This document shows, piece after piece, positions 42,466 to 50,124 of a stretch of DNA of 64,000 nucleotides. Below the pieces are notes generated by a model that worked only from the letters and a program-made list of their open reading frames with translations, searched no databases and was not told where the DNA came from. Source of the DNA: Pseudomonas sp. FP2309. GTDB taxonomy: Bacteria > Pseudomonadota > Gammaproteobacteria > Pseudomonadales > Pseudomonadaceae. Numbering within the stretch: the stretch's first letter is position 1; each line of letters opens with the position of its first letter. The stretch lies in NCBI RefSeq assembly GCF_030687575.1, contig NZ_CP117439.1:4145501-4209500 (forward strand), given 5' to 3'. The translations under genes and the position numbers were made by a program.

Positions 42466-43588
42466 GAATAGCAGCGGTGAAGCCACGATACACCCAACCC
42501 TCTCTCGCCTCACCAAACAACTCCACTTCTACCTTTATCCACGCGCCCGAGGCATCAAGAACTTCAACTGGCGTTCCCAATGTTAAGCGGCCAAGATCAT
42601 CTGACTGCTTGTCGGGGGCGGACCTGAGAATCACACGATCCCGTGTCAGTACCCTATAGCTGGAAAGAAGCTCACGCTGACTTTCTGGTAAATCGGAAAT
42701 TGCTTGGCGAACTGCTTCAGGCTGGTCAGCACCAACTAACTTTCCATTGAGGTACTCAAGGGCCTGGGGTATGGCGACAAATAGTACAAATAGCTCCATG
42801 ATATGGAACAGTAACAGATAGTATTCCCGCAGGTAAGCTAAAGCTGGTTTCGAAAGAGTGTTAGCATCTCCGCCCTTTGTGAGAACACTTAGTATCTCAC
42901 CTTCCATTTCGGAATCAGCTTTGGCAACTCTTATATCACCGGTTACCTTGACTGCAACAGCCGCCGCCCCCTCCGCTGTAATAAGTTCGGAAAGGTCTGG
43001 AGCATCACCTGAAGAGAGATAACTCAGTAGCGGAGAACCTTGAATTTCTTCAAGTAGTTTTAACATCCGTGGACTGATGAATTCGGCGGCAGCCCTCTGT
43101 CCCGCTGTTTCATTCAAAGACTGAACTACTTGCGCAGCTGCCTTCATACTGGGGCTACCCTCCCAGGATTTAAGCATCTGACCTACAGCCTTCATTGCTG
43201 GATTTGCATCCCAAGAGCTAACGATCTGCGCGACAGCCTTCATAGCGGGACTGGCTTCCCAGGTCATTGCCACCTGTTCCATAGCCTTGAGCGCCGGGCT
43301 GTTACCAAAGGCATTCGCCATCTGCGCAGCAGCCTTCAGCGCCGGGCTATCTCCCAACTGCTTACTTATCAGAGCAGCGGCTTTTAGTGCTGGATTCGAC
43401 TCGAAGGACTTTGCAATTTGAGCCATAGCCTTTAAGCCGGAAGTTTCACTTAAGTGGTTTTTCGCCTGTGACGCGGCCTTAGCTAACGGTATTGTATCTT
43501 CATTGGCCGCGACTACTGACGATGCTTCTGTCGCGGTGACCCCGGATCCAGCCTTGGCATCAACTGGGGGAAGCTCCTCTCCACTCAA
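42446..43588 (-). CDS. Membrane protein with seven 16-residue tandem repeats and an SH3-like C-terminal domain
   Basis: A 380-residue protein of unknown family. Residues 49-160 are seven 16-residue repeats with consensus SPALKAxAQxxxSWxx, predicted helical. One hydrophobic helix (about 255-275) follows. Residues about 312-372 (YRVLTRDRVILRSAPDK, LTLGTPVEVLDASGAWIKV, EGWVYRGF) form a bacterial SH3 domain. The start is TTG at 43588 with GAGGAG seven bases upstream; GTG at 43603 is an alternative. It ends in a strong terminator and is an independent transcription unit in the cargo half of the element. Confidence 0.78.
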   Translation of the reverse strand: MSGEELPPVDAKAGSGVTATEASSVVAANEDTIPLAKAASQAKNHLSETSGLKAMAQIAKSFESNPALKAAALISKQLGDSPALKAAAQMANAFGNSPALKAMEQVAMTWEASPAMKAVAQIVSSWDANPAMKAVGQMLKSWEGSPSMKAAAQVVQSLNETAGQRAAAEFISPRMLKLLEEIQGSPLLSYLSSGDAPDLSELITAEGAAAVAVKVTGDIRVAKADSEMEGEILSVLTKGGDANTLSKPALAYLREYYLLLFHIMELFVLFVAIPQALEYLNGKLVGADQPEAVRQAISDLPESQRELLSSYRVLTRDRVILRSAPDKQSDDLGRLTLGTPVEVLDASGAWIKVEVELFGEAREGWVYRGFTAAIPPRKRY

Positions 43589-43971
43589 TCCATTTCTCCT
43601 CACCTAAGTCCAGCACTTTGAGGTGTTAGCTTGCGGTATTCCGCGTCGCCCAATGTACTCACGATACATGTTAGATGGTACGGAGGAAATTTATTGTGAA
43701 AAATCTGTCTGCCCTTTAGTAACAGTGGCGGTGCTTGCTTTCCCCCCCTCCCCCCTAACCTCGAATGGTTGTGCCAATGTAGGCATACAGACGGCACCTA
43801 TGGCTTAGCAAACGTCCAGTAATATGGATGCACCTTAGTTGTAGCCGTAAGGGTATGCTTCAGCGGCAACGGCTGGAGGCCAGTCAAGGTGTTACCGCTT
43901 AGATTGTGTTGACCATGTATACGACAACATGCATAGTGACACCACTTCAACGACAACAAGGGCTGCCCGCT
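43589..43971. other. Gene-free gap upstream of the serine recombinase
   Basis: About 380 bp between divergent genes. It must hold the promoter of the repeat/SH3 gene and that of the recombinase. Two related short elements, CATGTATAC and CATGCATAG, at 43914-43935 could be recombinase or regulator half-sites. Nothing else was recognised. Confidence 0.3.
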
Positions 43972-44607
43972 ATGCTTATCCACGCCTACCTCCGCGCAAG
44001 TACAGCAGACCAGGACGCCAACCGCGCCAAGCAGCAACTGAAGGACTTCGCAGTCCAACACGGCCACTCCCGCGTCCTTTACTACACCGAGAACGTAAGC
44101 GGTGCATCGCTCCAGCGCCCGGAGCTGTTCCGACTCCTGGAGGTAGCCGAGCCGGGGGACGTCCTCTTGGTCGAACAGGTTGACCGGTTATCACGCCTGA
44201 CCGAAGGAGACTGGCAACAGCTCCTAACTATCATCAAGGCCAAGGGCGTTAAGGTGGTCTCTCTGGACTTGCCGACTTCGCACATGGCAATGGCCCCGCC
44301 TACTACGAACAACGCCGCAGACGCCTTCACAGGGCGCGTCATAGAGGCCGTGAACGCCATGTTGCTGGACATGCTCGCCGCTGTTGCCAGGAAGGACTAT
44401 GAAGACCGTATCAGGCGTCAACGCCAGGGCATCGAGAAGGCCAAGAAGGAGAAGCGCTATCAGGGCAAGTCCATCGACCAGGACAAGCACAAGCGCATAC
44501 TCGCGTGTCTTGCCAAGGGCATGAGCATCCGCGAAACAGCCGAGACCACCGGCACCAGCACGTCCACGGTCATCCGGGCAAAGAAGCTCCAGGCGCAAGC
44601 ATCCTGA
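43972..44607 (+). CDS. Small serine recombinase (resolvase/invertase family)
   Basis: A 211-residue protein. The catalytic domain begins MLIHAYLRASTADQDANR with the nucleophile Ser in YLRAST and continues with GDVLLVEQVDRLSRL. A C-terminal helix-turn-helix follows (ILACLAKGMSIRETAETTGT, STSTVIRAKKLQ). It could resolve multimers or invert DNA within the element. ATG at 43972 is where homology starts. No invertible segment is obvious. Confidence 0.92.
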   Translation: MLIHAYLRASTADQDANRAKQQLKDFAVQHGHSRVLYYTENVSGASLQRPELFRLLEVAEPGDVLLVEQVDRLSRLTEGDWQQLLTIIKAKGVKVVSLDLPTSHMAMAPPTTNNAADAFTGRVIEAVNAMLLDMLAAVARKDYEDRIRRQRQGIEKAKKEKRYQGKSIDQDKHKRILACLAKGMSIRETAETTGTSTSTVIRAKKLQAQAS

Positions 44608-44855
44608 CGCCAGAATTTGTAGGTCATCACTAACCCTGGCGGTACCTAGGTATCCAGGGCGGAATTCCGGTCTTAACCGCTCCCCTGTTGGGCTTCAGCA
44701 ATAAAAGCGGCAATTAGGGCCCTTCCTTGTCTAACCATACCGGCTTCCTGTCCGGCGACATCTCAACAATGGATCCCTACGCACAATTCACCCTGCCCGG
44801 ACAACTGAGGCGGGGCGTCTGTGTTTGCCATCCCGCTTCCAAGGAACATTTATCC

Positions 44856-45137
44856 ATGTACCGCAATATCCCCTCCACCCTTGTCCGCTTCAATCTGCAT
44901 ATACGCCGTGACCACGTCCAACGTCTGGCGCAACTGGCCCAGTGTCTGGTGAAGAAGAAAGGACGCGACGTCCGCTTAGCCGAAGCCATCGAGCTCGCCC
45001 TGGTAGCAGGTCTTCACTGGAAGGACGCGGACCTCCTGGATTTGGCCGTCCCCGACAACGCCGCACCGTACTGGCTCCAGGTAGGCCCCGTTAGGCGTCC
45101 AGGTAACGTCATCGTCCCCCGCGCCATCGAGCTGTAA
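44856..45137 (+). CDS. Small hypothetical protein, possibly ribbon-helix-helix
   Basis: A 93-residue protein beginning MYRNIPSTLVRFNLHIRRDH. The N-terminal half has the strand-helix-helix character of a small DNA-binding protein (LVRFNLHIRRDHVQRLAQLA, LAEAIELALVAGL). It is 9 bp upstream of the ParB-like gene, so both may act together in maintenance or regulation. ATG at 44856 has AAGGA ten bases upstream; the frame is open further upstream to 44727. The preceding 248 bp after the recombinase hold no other gene. Confidence 0.6.
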   Translation: MYRNIPSTLVRFNLHIRRDHVQRLAQLAQCLVKKKGRDVRLAEAIELALVAGLHWKDADLLDLAVPDNAAPYWLQVGPVRRPGNVIVPRAIEL

Positions 45138-45146
45138 GGGGGCCGC

Positions 45147-45866
45147 ATGGGAAACTTATCCACGACGACAGCCACCACCTCCACCACAGCAAAAGTCACC
45201 ATTGCGCAACTCTGCCGCTCCAAAGACTTCCAAGTACGGGCGAAGCTCTGCTTCCACACGGTTCAACGATACGCAACAGCTATCAAGGCGGGGCAGGAAC
45301 TACCACCACTCCAAGTTGCTTTGGTTGACGGCGTCCCGTGTCTTGTTGACGGCTATCACCGAGCCGAAGCCCTGGATTACCTGGGTTACGTGGAAGCGGA
45401 GGCAGTCATCACCGAAACAACCAGGCACGAAGCTCAATGGATGGCAGCCACTGCCAACCTAACCCACGGACTCCCCCTCAAGACGCGTGAGCTGCGGGAG
45501 GTTTTCAGGGTCTACATTCGCACTGGCCGTCACAAGATGGGCCGAGGGCGGCTGAAGTCCTACCGGGAAATTGCTCAGGATTTAGGCCGACCACATACTA
45601 CCATCCGGGGCTGGATGGAGAAGGACTTCAAGAAACTGTTCAACCAATACGGGGACGCCAATCGAAGGGCCAAGGGGGACGAGGACATTATCCGTGCACT
45701 ACCTCCCCCAAGAAACGCATGGGTCGCGATTGACCACCTCGACGCCGTCCGCAACGCCTTTCAGGAAACTGCCTGCGCCGAGTCACGCGAGGCCATACGG
45801 GTCTACCTCAAAGCTCTCAGTGACGATCTACTGGCTGACTGGAAAAACAGGATGGCCGACTTCTAG
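45147..45866 (+). CDS. ParB/Srx-domain protein
   Basis: A 239-residue protein. Residues about 20-100 are a ParB N-terminal domain with the box LVDGYHRAEALDYLGYVEAE. A helix-turn-helix-like segment follows (LKSYREIAQDLGRPHTTIRG). Possible roles are partition, transcriptional control or a CTP-dependent switch of the element. No ParA is adjacent. An antirestriction or regulatory role, as for other phage ParB-fold proteins, cannot be excluded. Confidence 0.8.
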   Translation: MGNLSTTTATTSTTAKVTIAQLCRSKDFQVRAKLCFHTVQRYATAIKAGQELPPLQVALVDGVPCLVDGYHRAEALDYLGYVEAEAVITETTRHEAQWMAATANLTHGLPLKTRELREVFRVYIRTGRHKMGRGRLKSYREIAQDLGRPHTTIRGWMEKDFKKLFNQYGDANRRAKGDEDIIRALPPPRNAWVAIDHLDAVRNAFQETACAESREAIRVYLKALSDDLLADWKNRMADF

Positions 45867-46009
45867 CGCGGTCCCCTCCAGCCCAAGCCAAACGGGCTTC
45901 TCAGCATCAACTGTTCAATTTGTACACCTCCTATCGACAGGAAAGGGTCGCAGCCCCGCAGCGGCGCGGCCTCCAGCGAATTAACCTCGAATACAAAGGA
46001 CATCAATCC

Positions 46010-46498
46010 ATGACCACGTACATTGCTTACGTCGACGGCGCCTGCCCGAACAACGGTAAACCCAACGCCAAAGCGGGCTGGGGCGCCTACATCACTAACC
46101 CCCAAGGGGATACGTTGGAAGTTGCTGGGCCGGTACCTTCAGACCAACGTCAAACCAATAGTCGTGCGGAGCTTCTGGCGCCGCTAATGGCGCTCCGACG
46201 TTGTAAGCCTGGGGCATCTATCACCATCGTCTCTGACGCCCAATACGTCGTCAAAGGCGCTATGGAATGGCTGGAGGGCTGGAAGGCTAGGGGCTGGCGA
46301 AAGTCGGACAAGACGCCGGTCGAACATCGGGACCTATGGGAGTTGCTAGACCAAGAAATGCTGAAGCGCGAGATTCGCTTCCATTGGGTCAAAGGTCACA
46401 ACGGCGATCCAGGTAACGAGCGCGCCGACATGCTGGCCTGTCGTGGGGCCAACGGCGAGTACGTTCATGAACTGACCATGGCTGGCGAGACAGCGTAA
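46010..46498 (+). CDS. Ribonuclease HI-type protein
   Basis: A 162-residue RNase H. The catalytic acidic residues lie in YVDGACPNNG (Asp), SRAELLA (Glu), VSDAQYV (Asp) and GNERADMLA (Asp), and the substrate loop is HWVKGHNGDPGNERAD. ATG at 46010 has AAAGGA upstream. This is an element-borne paralogue of the chromosomal rnhA and may process RNA primers during element replication. Confidence 0.93.
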   Translation: MTTYIAYVDGACPNNGKPNAKAGWGAYITNPQGDTLEVAGPVPSDQRQTNSRAELLAPLMALRRCKPGASITIVSDAQYVVKGAMEWLEGWKARGWRKSDKTPVEHRDLWELLDQEMLKREIRFHWVKGHNGDPGNERADMLACRGANGEYVHELTMAGETA

Positions 46499-46555
46499 TC
46501 ACTGGCGGGGAGGTTGGGGCTTGTATCTCTACCCCCCTGTCGCTTTCAACAGAGG

Positions 46556-46777
46556 TCAGTGGAGGGCGGTCCCAGCGCCTCCGACATAACGTTCCATGCA
46601 GGCCTGCATGACGTTGCACTTCTCGACTACGACAAGTTCCAAGCGGGCAACCACCTCGGGGCTTCCTTGCTCCCTGGCGCAGTAGTACTCCCTCAAGGCG
46701 TCTCCGTATTCAACGCACAGACGCGCCATCGTTTTCAGGTATGCGTCATCCCAACCAGTGTCGTCGACGTTTTCCAT
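46556..46777 (-). CDS. Small hypothetical protein, opposite strand
   Basis: A 73-residue acidic protein beginning MENVDDTGWDDAYLKTMARL. ATG at 46777 has GGAG six bases upstream, which is why this start is preferred over the longer frame that runs into the oppositely oriented genes. Family is unknown. Its start overlaps the possible beginning of the + strand small gene by 20 bp. Confidence 0.6.
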   Translation of the reverse strand: MENVDDTGWDDAYLKTMARLCVEYGDALREYYCAREQGSPEVVARLELVVVEKCNVMQACMERYVGGAGTALH

Positions 46778-46967
46778 AACTATCTCCACTGCGTCCCTTT
46801 TTGCCAGTGTAGACAACAGTTCAAGCCACGCAAACAACGCCCAGGCCGACGCCAAGATGGAACAGGCTGAAGACCTGGACAACCAAGCCGTGGCCCTCCG
46901 TGACGAAGCAAAGGCGGCAACGCAAGCGGCAACCAACATTCGCGCCCTAGTCGGTGACGTCCAATGA
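46758..46967 (+). CDS. Small hypothetical protein (start uncertain)
   Basis: The frame ends with EQAEDLDNQAVALRDEAKAA and ALVGDVQ. It overlaps the next gene by ATGA, which supports translation. A GTG at 46758 gives 69 residues, but no ribosome-binding site is visible; ATG at 46857 would give only 36. The C-terminal part is strongly helical. Confidence 0.45.
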   Translation: MSSTFSITISTASLFASVDNSSSHANNAQADAKMEQAEDLDNQAVALRDEAKAATQAATNIRALVGDVQ

Positions 46968-47164
46968 GCCGCCGCATCGAGCAAATCCTGGAGCTGTTCC
47001 AGGAGCAACTGGAAGTGGAAGGCTATGACGCTGACGACATCGAGCGTGTACGTGCCAGCATGGCCGACGCGAAGCCTGAAGGCTCCCTGGAGTGCCTGAT
47101 TCACATGCAGCACTTTATGCGCCGGTTGCACATCACCCGGCCGGTGCTGGAGGAGACGGCATGA
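46964..47164 (+). CDS. Small hypothetical phage-type protein
   Basis: A 66-residue protein, MSRRIEQILELFQEQLEVEG onward, predicted largely helical. It overlaps both neighbours by ATGA and is therefore part of a translationally coupled chain ending in the antirepressor gene. Function is unknown. Confidence 0.65.
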   Translation: MSRRIEQILELFQEQLEVEGYDADDIERVRASMADAKPEGSLECLIHMQHFMRRLHITRPVLEETA

Positions 47165-47937
47165 ACCAGGTGCAAAACTTCGCCTTTGGCCAGATGGACG
47201 TCCGCGTCATCGAGCAGAACGGCCAGCCGTGGTTTCTAGCTTCGGACGTATGCCACGCTTTGACACTCACGAATGCCAGCGTGGCCTGTAAGGGCCTGGC
47301 CCCTGATGAATACTCTAAGTTCAACTTAGGGCAACGGGGTTTAACCTCCGCACTGGTAGTCAGCGAGTCCGGCCTCTACAAGCTAATCATGCGGTCGGAC
47401 AAGCCTGAAGCCCGAGCCTTCCAGGATTGGGTTACGCGGGTAGTCCTCCCGGCAATCCGCAAGGACGGCGCCTATGTCCTGGGCGAAGAAAAGGTAGTGA
47501 CCGGCGAGCTGTCCGAAGACGAACTGGTCATGAGGGCAATGAACATCATGTCCAGGAAGGTCGACCGACTGACCCAGGAACGTGACCAGCTCGCCAGCAT
47601 GTCGGCCGTCCAGGCTGCACACATCGAGCGAATCGCCCCGGCCGCTGAAGTGGGCCAGGCGTTGGCCAGGCGTAAGGCCCTGGGCATTGTGGACTTCTGC
47701 CGCAAGCTGCCTGGCGTCTCTATCAACGCCGTACAGACCCGCCTGTATGACATGCAGTACTTGCACAAGAAGCCAGGCCACTGGACCCCTTACGCCAAGT
47801 TCAAGGGCGTCCTGTTTGACGAAACCTTCACCGCTGACGGCTATTCGAAAGTGGTCGTCCTGGAAGCTGGTAGGCATGTACCACATGCGTTACTTGAGCA
47901 ACCCCGCCTCCAGGGCCAGGCGCGGGAACTTGTTTAG
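47161..47937 (+). CDS. Phage antirepressor (Bro-N domain)
   Basis: A 258-residue protein. The Bro-N domain (residues about 5-110) has MDVRVIEQNGQPWFLASDVC, VVSESGLYKLIMRSDKPEAR and FQDWVTRVVLPAIRKDGAYV. A helical linker and a C-terminal antirepressor-type DNA-binding or partner domain (CRKLPGVSINAVQTRLYDMQ) follow. It overlaps the previous gene by 4 bp. Its last 48 bp overlap the convergent integrase gene. Such proteins relieve repressor control on induction. Confidence 0.9.
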   Translation: MNQVQNFAFGQMDVRVIEQNGQPWFLASDVCHALTLTNASVACKGLAPDEYSKFNLGQRGLTSALVVSESGLYKLIMRSDKPEARAFQDWVTRVVLPAIRKDGAYVLGEEKVVTGELSEDELVMRAMNIMSRKVDRLTQERDQLASMSAVQAAHIERIAPAAEVGQALARRKALGIVDFCRKLPGVSINAVQTRLYDMQYLHKKPGHWTPYAKFKGVLFDETFTADGYSKVVVLEAGRHVPHALLEQPRLQGQARELV

Positions 47938-49620
47938 CTCCTCCGCCATGCGGGTCAAAGGCATACTGCCGTAAGACCGCCCTACCGTCCCACCACTGTG
48001 GCCGGTGATGGCCTCATGAACGTCGTCTGGAATTCCCGCCCCTCGACACATGGTTTTGAACGCATGGCGAAAGCCGTGCATCGGAGCAGCTGGACTATCA
48101 AGACCAACGACCTTAACCAAGTAAGGCCCCCAGTGTCGGCCAAACGACTGACCGAACTTCCCGCCTGCATCCTGCGCCAACCTGGGGAACAACTGCCCCG
48201 CCGAAGGCAAAGAATCCACGTAGGCACCAAAACCCAGCTCCAACAAATCCCGATGGAGCGGAACATCCCGTCGGCTGCTGACGCTTTTAACCCGTCGGCC
48301 ATCGTCATCGTCGGACTCATCATTAAGGATACTCAGGTAGTAAATCCCCCCAGTAGCCTGACGCACATCACGGACGTAAAGTTGAGCCAATTCGTTCTGA
48401 CGGGCCCCCGTGTAGGCAGCCAACAGCGGCATCCAGTAAAGCGCCCGACCAAGGTCCGTAAGCTGAGGTTTCCAGTCCGCAACGAATACTGGACTGGACA
48501 AGATAGTTTTTATTTCATCCCGCGTGTAGTCCTTGCGACGGCGACTGCCACCCGCTTTATTAATGTCCCGCGATACACGCTTGGAAACGCCGGAGTCAAC
48601 AATTGGGTTAACCTGAATCCACCCCATGTCCTTGGCGAACGCCAGGATGGACGACATGACTCGAAGGCGCTTCTGTGTGGTGGCAGGGCTAATCCGTGGC
48701 AGGTCCTGAGCATCCGCTAAAGCGATTTGCTGAACCGCGTCAATTCCACGAATACCTACCCCTTTACTAACTGGAGTTCGGGCGAGCTTCAGCCTGTACT
48801 CCTGGGCAAGTTCATTTGTGAAACTGGAAACGGGAATATCACCGAACAATTCGACGAAGTGCTGAACGATCCCCCTGTAGTCGTTAAGAGTGGTGGCCGT
48901 AGCAGCGCCTTTACTGGCAAGACGGTCTGTCTTGTAGGCCTCCCAAACGGCAAGGAGGGTGCGCCCCTCCACTTTGGTAGCCGACGCGCGCTCGAAAGAA
49001 AGCGGTGCAACTGGCGCTATCATGGGAGCAGCGACATAACGGCCACTGGAGTTTGAGCGGGCCAGGCAAAGTGTGGAAAGGTCACAAAGGTGGGACCAGA
49101 AAGCTTCGGCCAACTGTGCGTGCAGGGCCGTCCCAACAACAGTAGGAGGAAGTTTGTTTACCTCCAACATCGAATTGATAAAAGGAAGGGTTAGCCTGCT
49201 GACGTCGGCGGCGGAATCCACACTGACTACGGACTGGAACGTACTGAAGTACCCACCAATGGGCTCACCGCTCTGGGCGCTAAGTGCATCATCAGTCTCC
49301 TCGACAAGCCAGCGCCAGTACTCCCCAGTGGCTTCCAACTGCGACAGCTCCTCCCGAAACCAACGGGCGGCTAACTGCTGAACGTCTGAAGCATCCAAGC
49401 GCACGCCACCGTCATATATCCCCTGCGCAAGCGCGAATACCTGGGCACACTCTTCACTGACAGCACGGGCTCTACGTAGAGCAACGTCGGGGTCACGGGT
49501 GCTCAAGCTTCGCTTCCAGTCCACCTTGCCCACAACCGCAATAAGGTGCTTGGGAACCTTGCGTCGAAACTGATAAACCCCACGGGAATCCAGGGTAGGT
49601 CGGGTCATAGCTAAAACCAT
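47890..49620 (-). CDS. Site-specific tyrosine recombinase (integrase)
   Basis: About 576 residues. The N-terminal region (RGVYQFRRKVPKHLIAVVGK, then VDWKRSLSTRDPDVALRRAR) is the DUF6538-type arm-binding part seen in many pseudomonad integrases. Catalytic residues of the C-terminal domain are visible: Arg in AAYTGARQNELAQL, HxxR in MHGFRHAFKT, His in TGHSGG and Tyr in GRSYGSM. The gene ends at 47890 and begins next to tRNA-Ser, the usual arrangement for an integrase using that tRNA as attB. ATG at 49620 is tentative; ATG at 49608 is nearly as likely. Confidence 0.92.
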   Translation of the reverse strand: MVLAMTRPTLDSRGVYQFRRKVPKHLIAVVGKVDWKRSLSTRDPDVALRRARAVSEECAQVFALAQGIYDGGVRLDASDVQQLAARWFREELSQLEATGEYWRWLVEETDDALSAQSGEPIGGYFSTFQSVVSVDSAADVSRLTLPFINSMLEVNKLPPTVVGTALHAQLAEAFWSHLCDLSTLCLARSNSSGRYVAAPMIAPVAPLSFERASATKVEGRTLLAVWEAYKTDRLASKGAATATTLNDYRGIVQHFVELFGDIPVSSFTNELAQEYRLKLARTPVSKGVGIRGIDAVQQIALADAQDLPRISPATTQKRLRVMSSILAFAKDMGWIQVNPIVDSGVSKRVSRDINKAGGSRRRKDYTRDEIKTILSSPVFVADWKPQLTDLGRALYWMPLLAAYTGARQNELAQLYVRDVRQATGGIYYLSILNDESDDDDGRRVKSVSSRRDVPLHRDLLELGFGAYVDSLPSAGQLFPRLAQDAGGKFGQSFGRHWGPYLVKVVGLDSPAAPMHGFRHAFKTMCRGAGIPDDVHEAITGHSGGTVGRSYGSMPLTRMAEELNKFPRLALEAGLLK

Positions 49621-49676
49621 GCGGTGTACTCGTCCGGTGTACGCGTTTCGGGCGAGCTTTGTGGGAGCCAGACAGC

Positions 49677-49707
49677 AAAAAGCCCCGGAGCTGTTAACTA
49701 CCGGGGC
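49677..49707 (-). terminator. Element-encoded terminator of tRNA-Ser
   Basis: On the minus strand GCCCCGG / CCGGGGC with a 12-nt loop is followed by five T residues, 11 bp downstream of the tRNA 3' end. The element thus supplies a new terminator in place of the one it displaced (39445-39492). Confidence 0.75.
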
Positions 49708-49717
49708 CTTGCGAATT

Positions 49718-49748
49718 TGGCGGTGAAGGAGAGATTCGAACTCTCGAT
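49718..49748. repeat. Right attachment repeat (3' end of tRNA-Ser)
   Basis: The 31 bp forming the T arm and acceptor end of the tRNA, identical to 39504-39534. This copy reconstitutes the functional tRNA. Confidence 0.9.
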
Positions 49749-49807
49749 ACAATTTCTTGTATACACACTTTCCAGGCGTGCTCCTTAAGCCACTCGGACA
49801 CTTCACC
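49718..49807 (-). tRNA. tRNA-Ser (GGA)
   Basis: A 90-nt tRNA on the minus strand. The acceptor stem GGTGAAG pairs with CTTCACC, the discriminator is G and CCA is encoded. The anticodon loop is CTGGAAA (anticodon GGA), there is a long class II variable arm with TATACAA / TTGTATC pairing, and the T loop is TTCGAAT. It reads UCC and UCU codons. It is intact and is the integration site of the element. Confidence 0.97.
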
Positions 49808-50124
49808 GTATCTCGTCAAACCAGTTCAGTCTGTCGAGGCGCGCTAATGTAGTCGAAAGCCTTTCTGATGGCAAAGGTTTTTTTCAGAATTTTCATGCGC
49901 TTAGACCGTTATGCCGGAATCGGCCCGGTGCAGGTGGTGATTGTGCCAATCTCAGGCAGGGCCGAGGGGGTCCAGGTTGGGTGCTGTGCCCTGCCGCAGG
50001 CGCTTTTCGGGCAGGGACGCGGCGAAAGGCTGACTGGGCAGTCAGTCACGGCGCTTTACCGGGGCGGGCGTGGTGGGTAACGTCTGCTGCATTCTCTATA
50101 ACAAGTCCTACAAGGAACCGCGTC

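Larger units (their letters stand above)
39504..49748. mobile_element. 10.2-kb integrative element in tRNA-Ser(GGA)
   Basis: The element is bounded by 31-bp identical direct repeats made of the tRNA-Ser 3' end (39504-39534 and 49718-49748). A tyrosine integrase gene lies next to the intact tRNA, with 98 bp between the chosen start codon and the tRNA. Gene content is phage- or satellite-like on the right (antirepressor, RNase H, ParB-like, serine recombinase). On the left are accessory genes suggestive of defence (HEPN-type, RHIM-motif, AbiJ-NTD4-type, repeat/SH3 protein). No capsid, tail, terminase, primase or helicase gene is present, so it needs help to move or is a reduced island. Confidence 0.9.

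Noticed and set aside
43600..43971. Invertible DNA segment controlled by the serine recombinase
   Set aside because: I looked for paired inverted repeats flanking a promoter or gene start and found only short, imperfect matches.
44727..44855. Upstream extension of the small gene at 44856
   Set aside because: The frame is open, but the alternative starts lack a Shine-Dalgarno sequence and the protein character changes at MYRNIP.
46556..47131. Full 191-codon minus-strand frame in the island
   Set aside because: Its N-terminal two-thirds lie opposite the coupled small genes and lack a ribosome-binding site; only the last 73 codons behind GGAG-ATG at 46777 are supported.
39504..49748. Classification of the island as a complete prophage
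   Set aside because: No capsid, tail, portal, terminase, lysis or replication helicase gene is present; the content fits a reduced satellite or island.
49611..49806. Integrase frame continuing into tRNA-Ser
   Set aside because: The open frame runs through the tRNA and its terminator, which cannot be coding; homology begins near MTRPTLDSRG.
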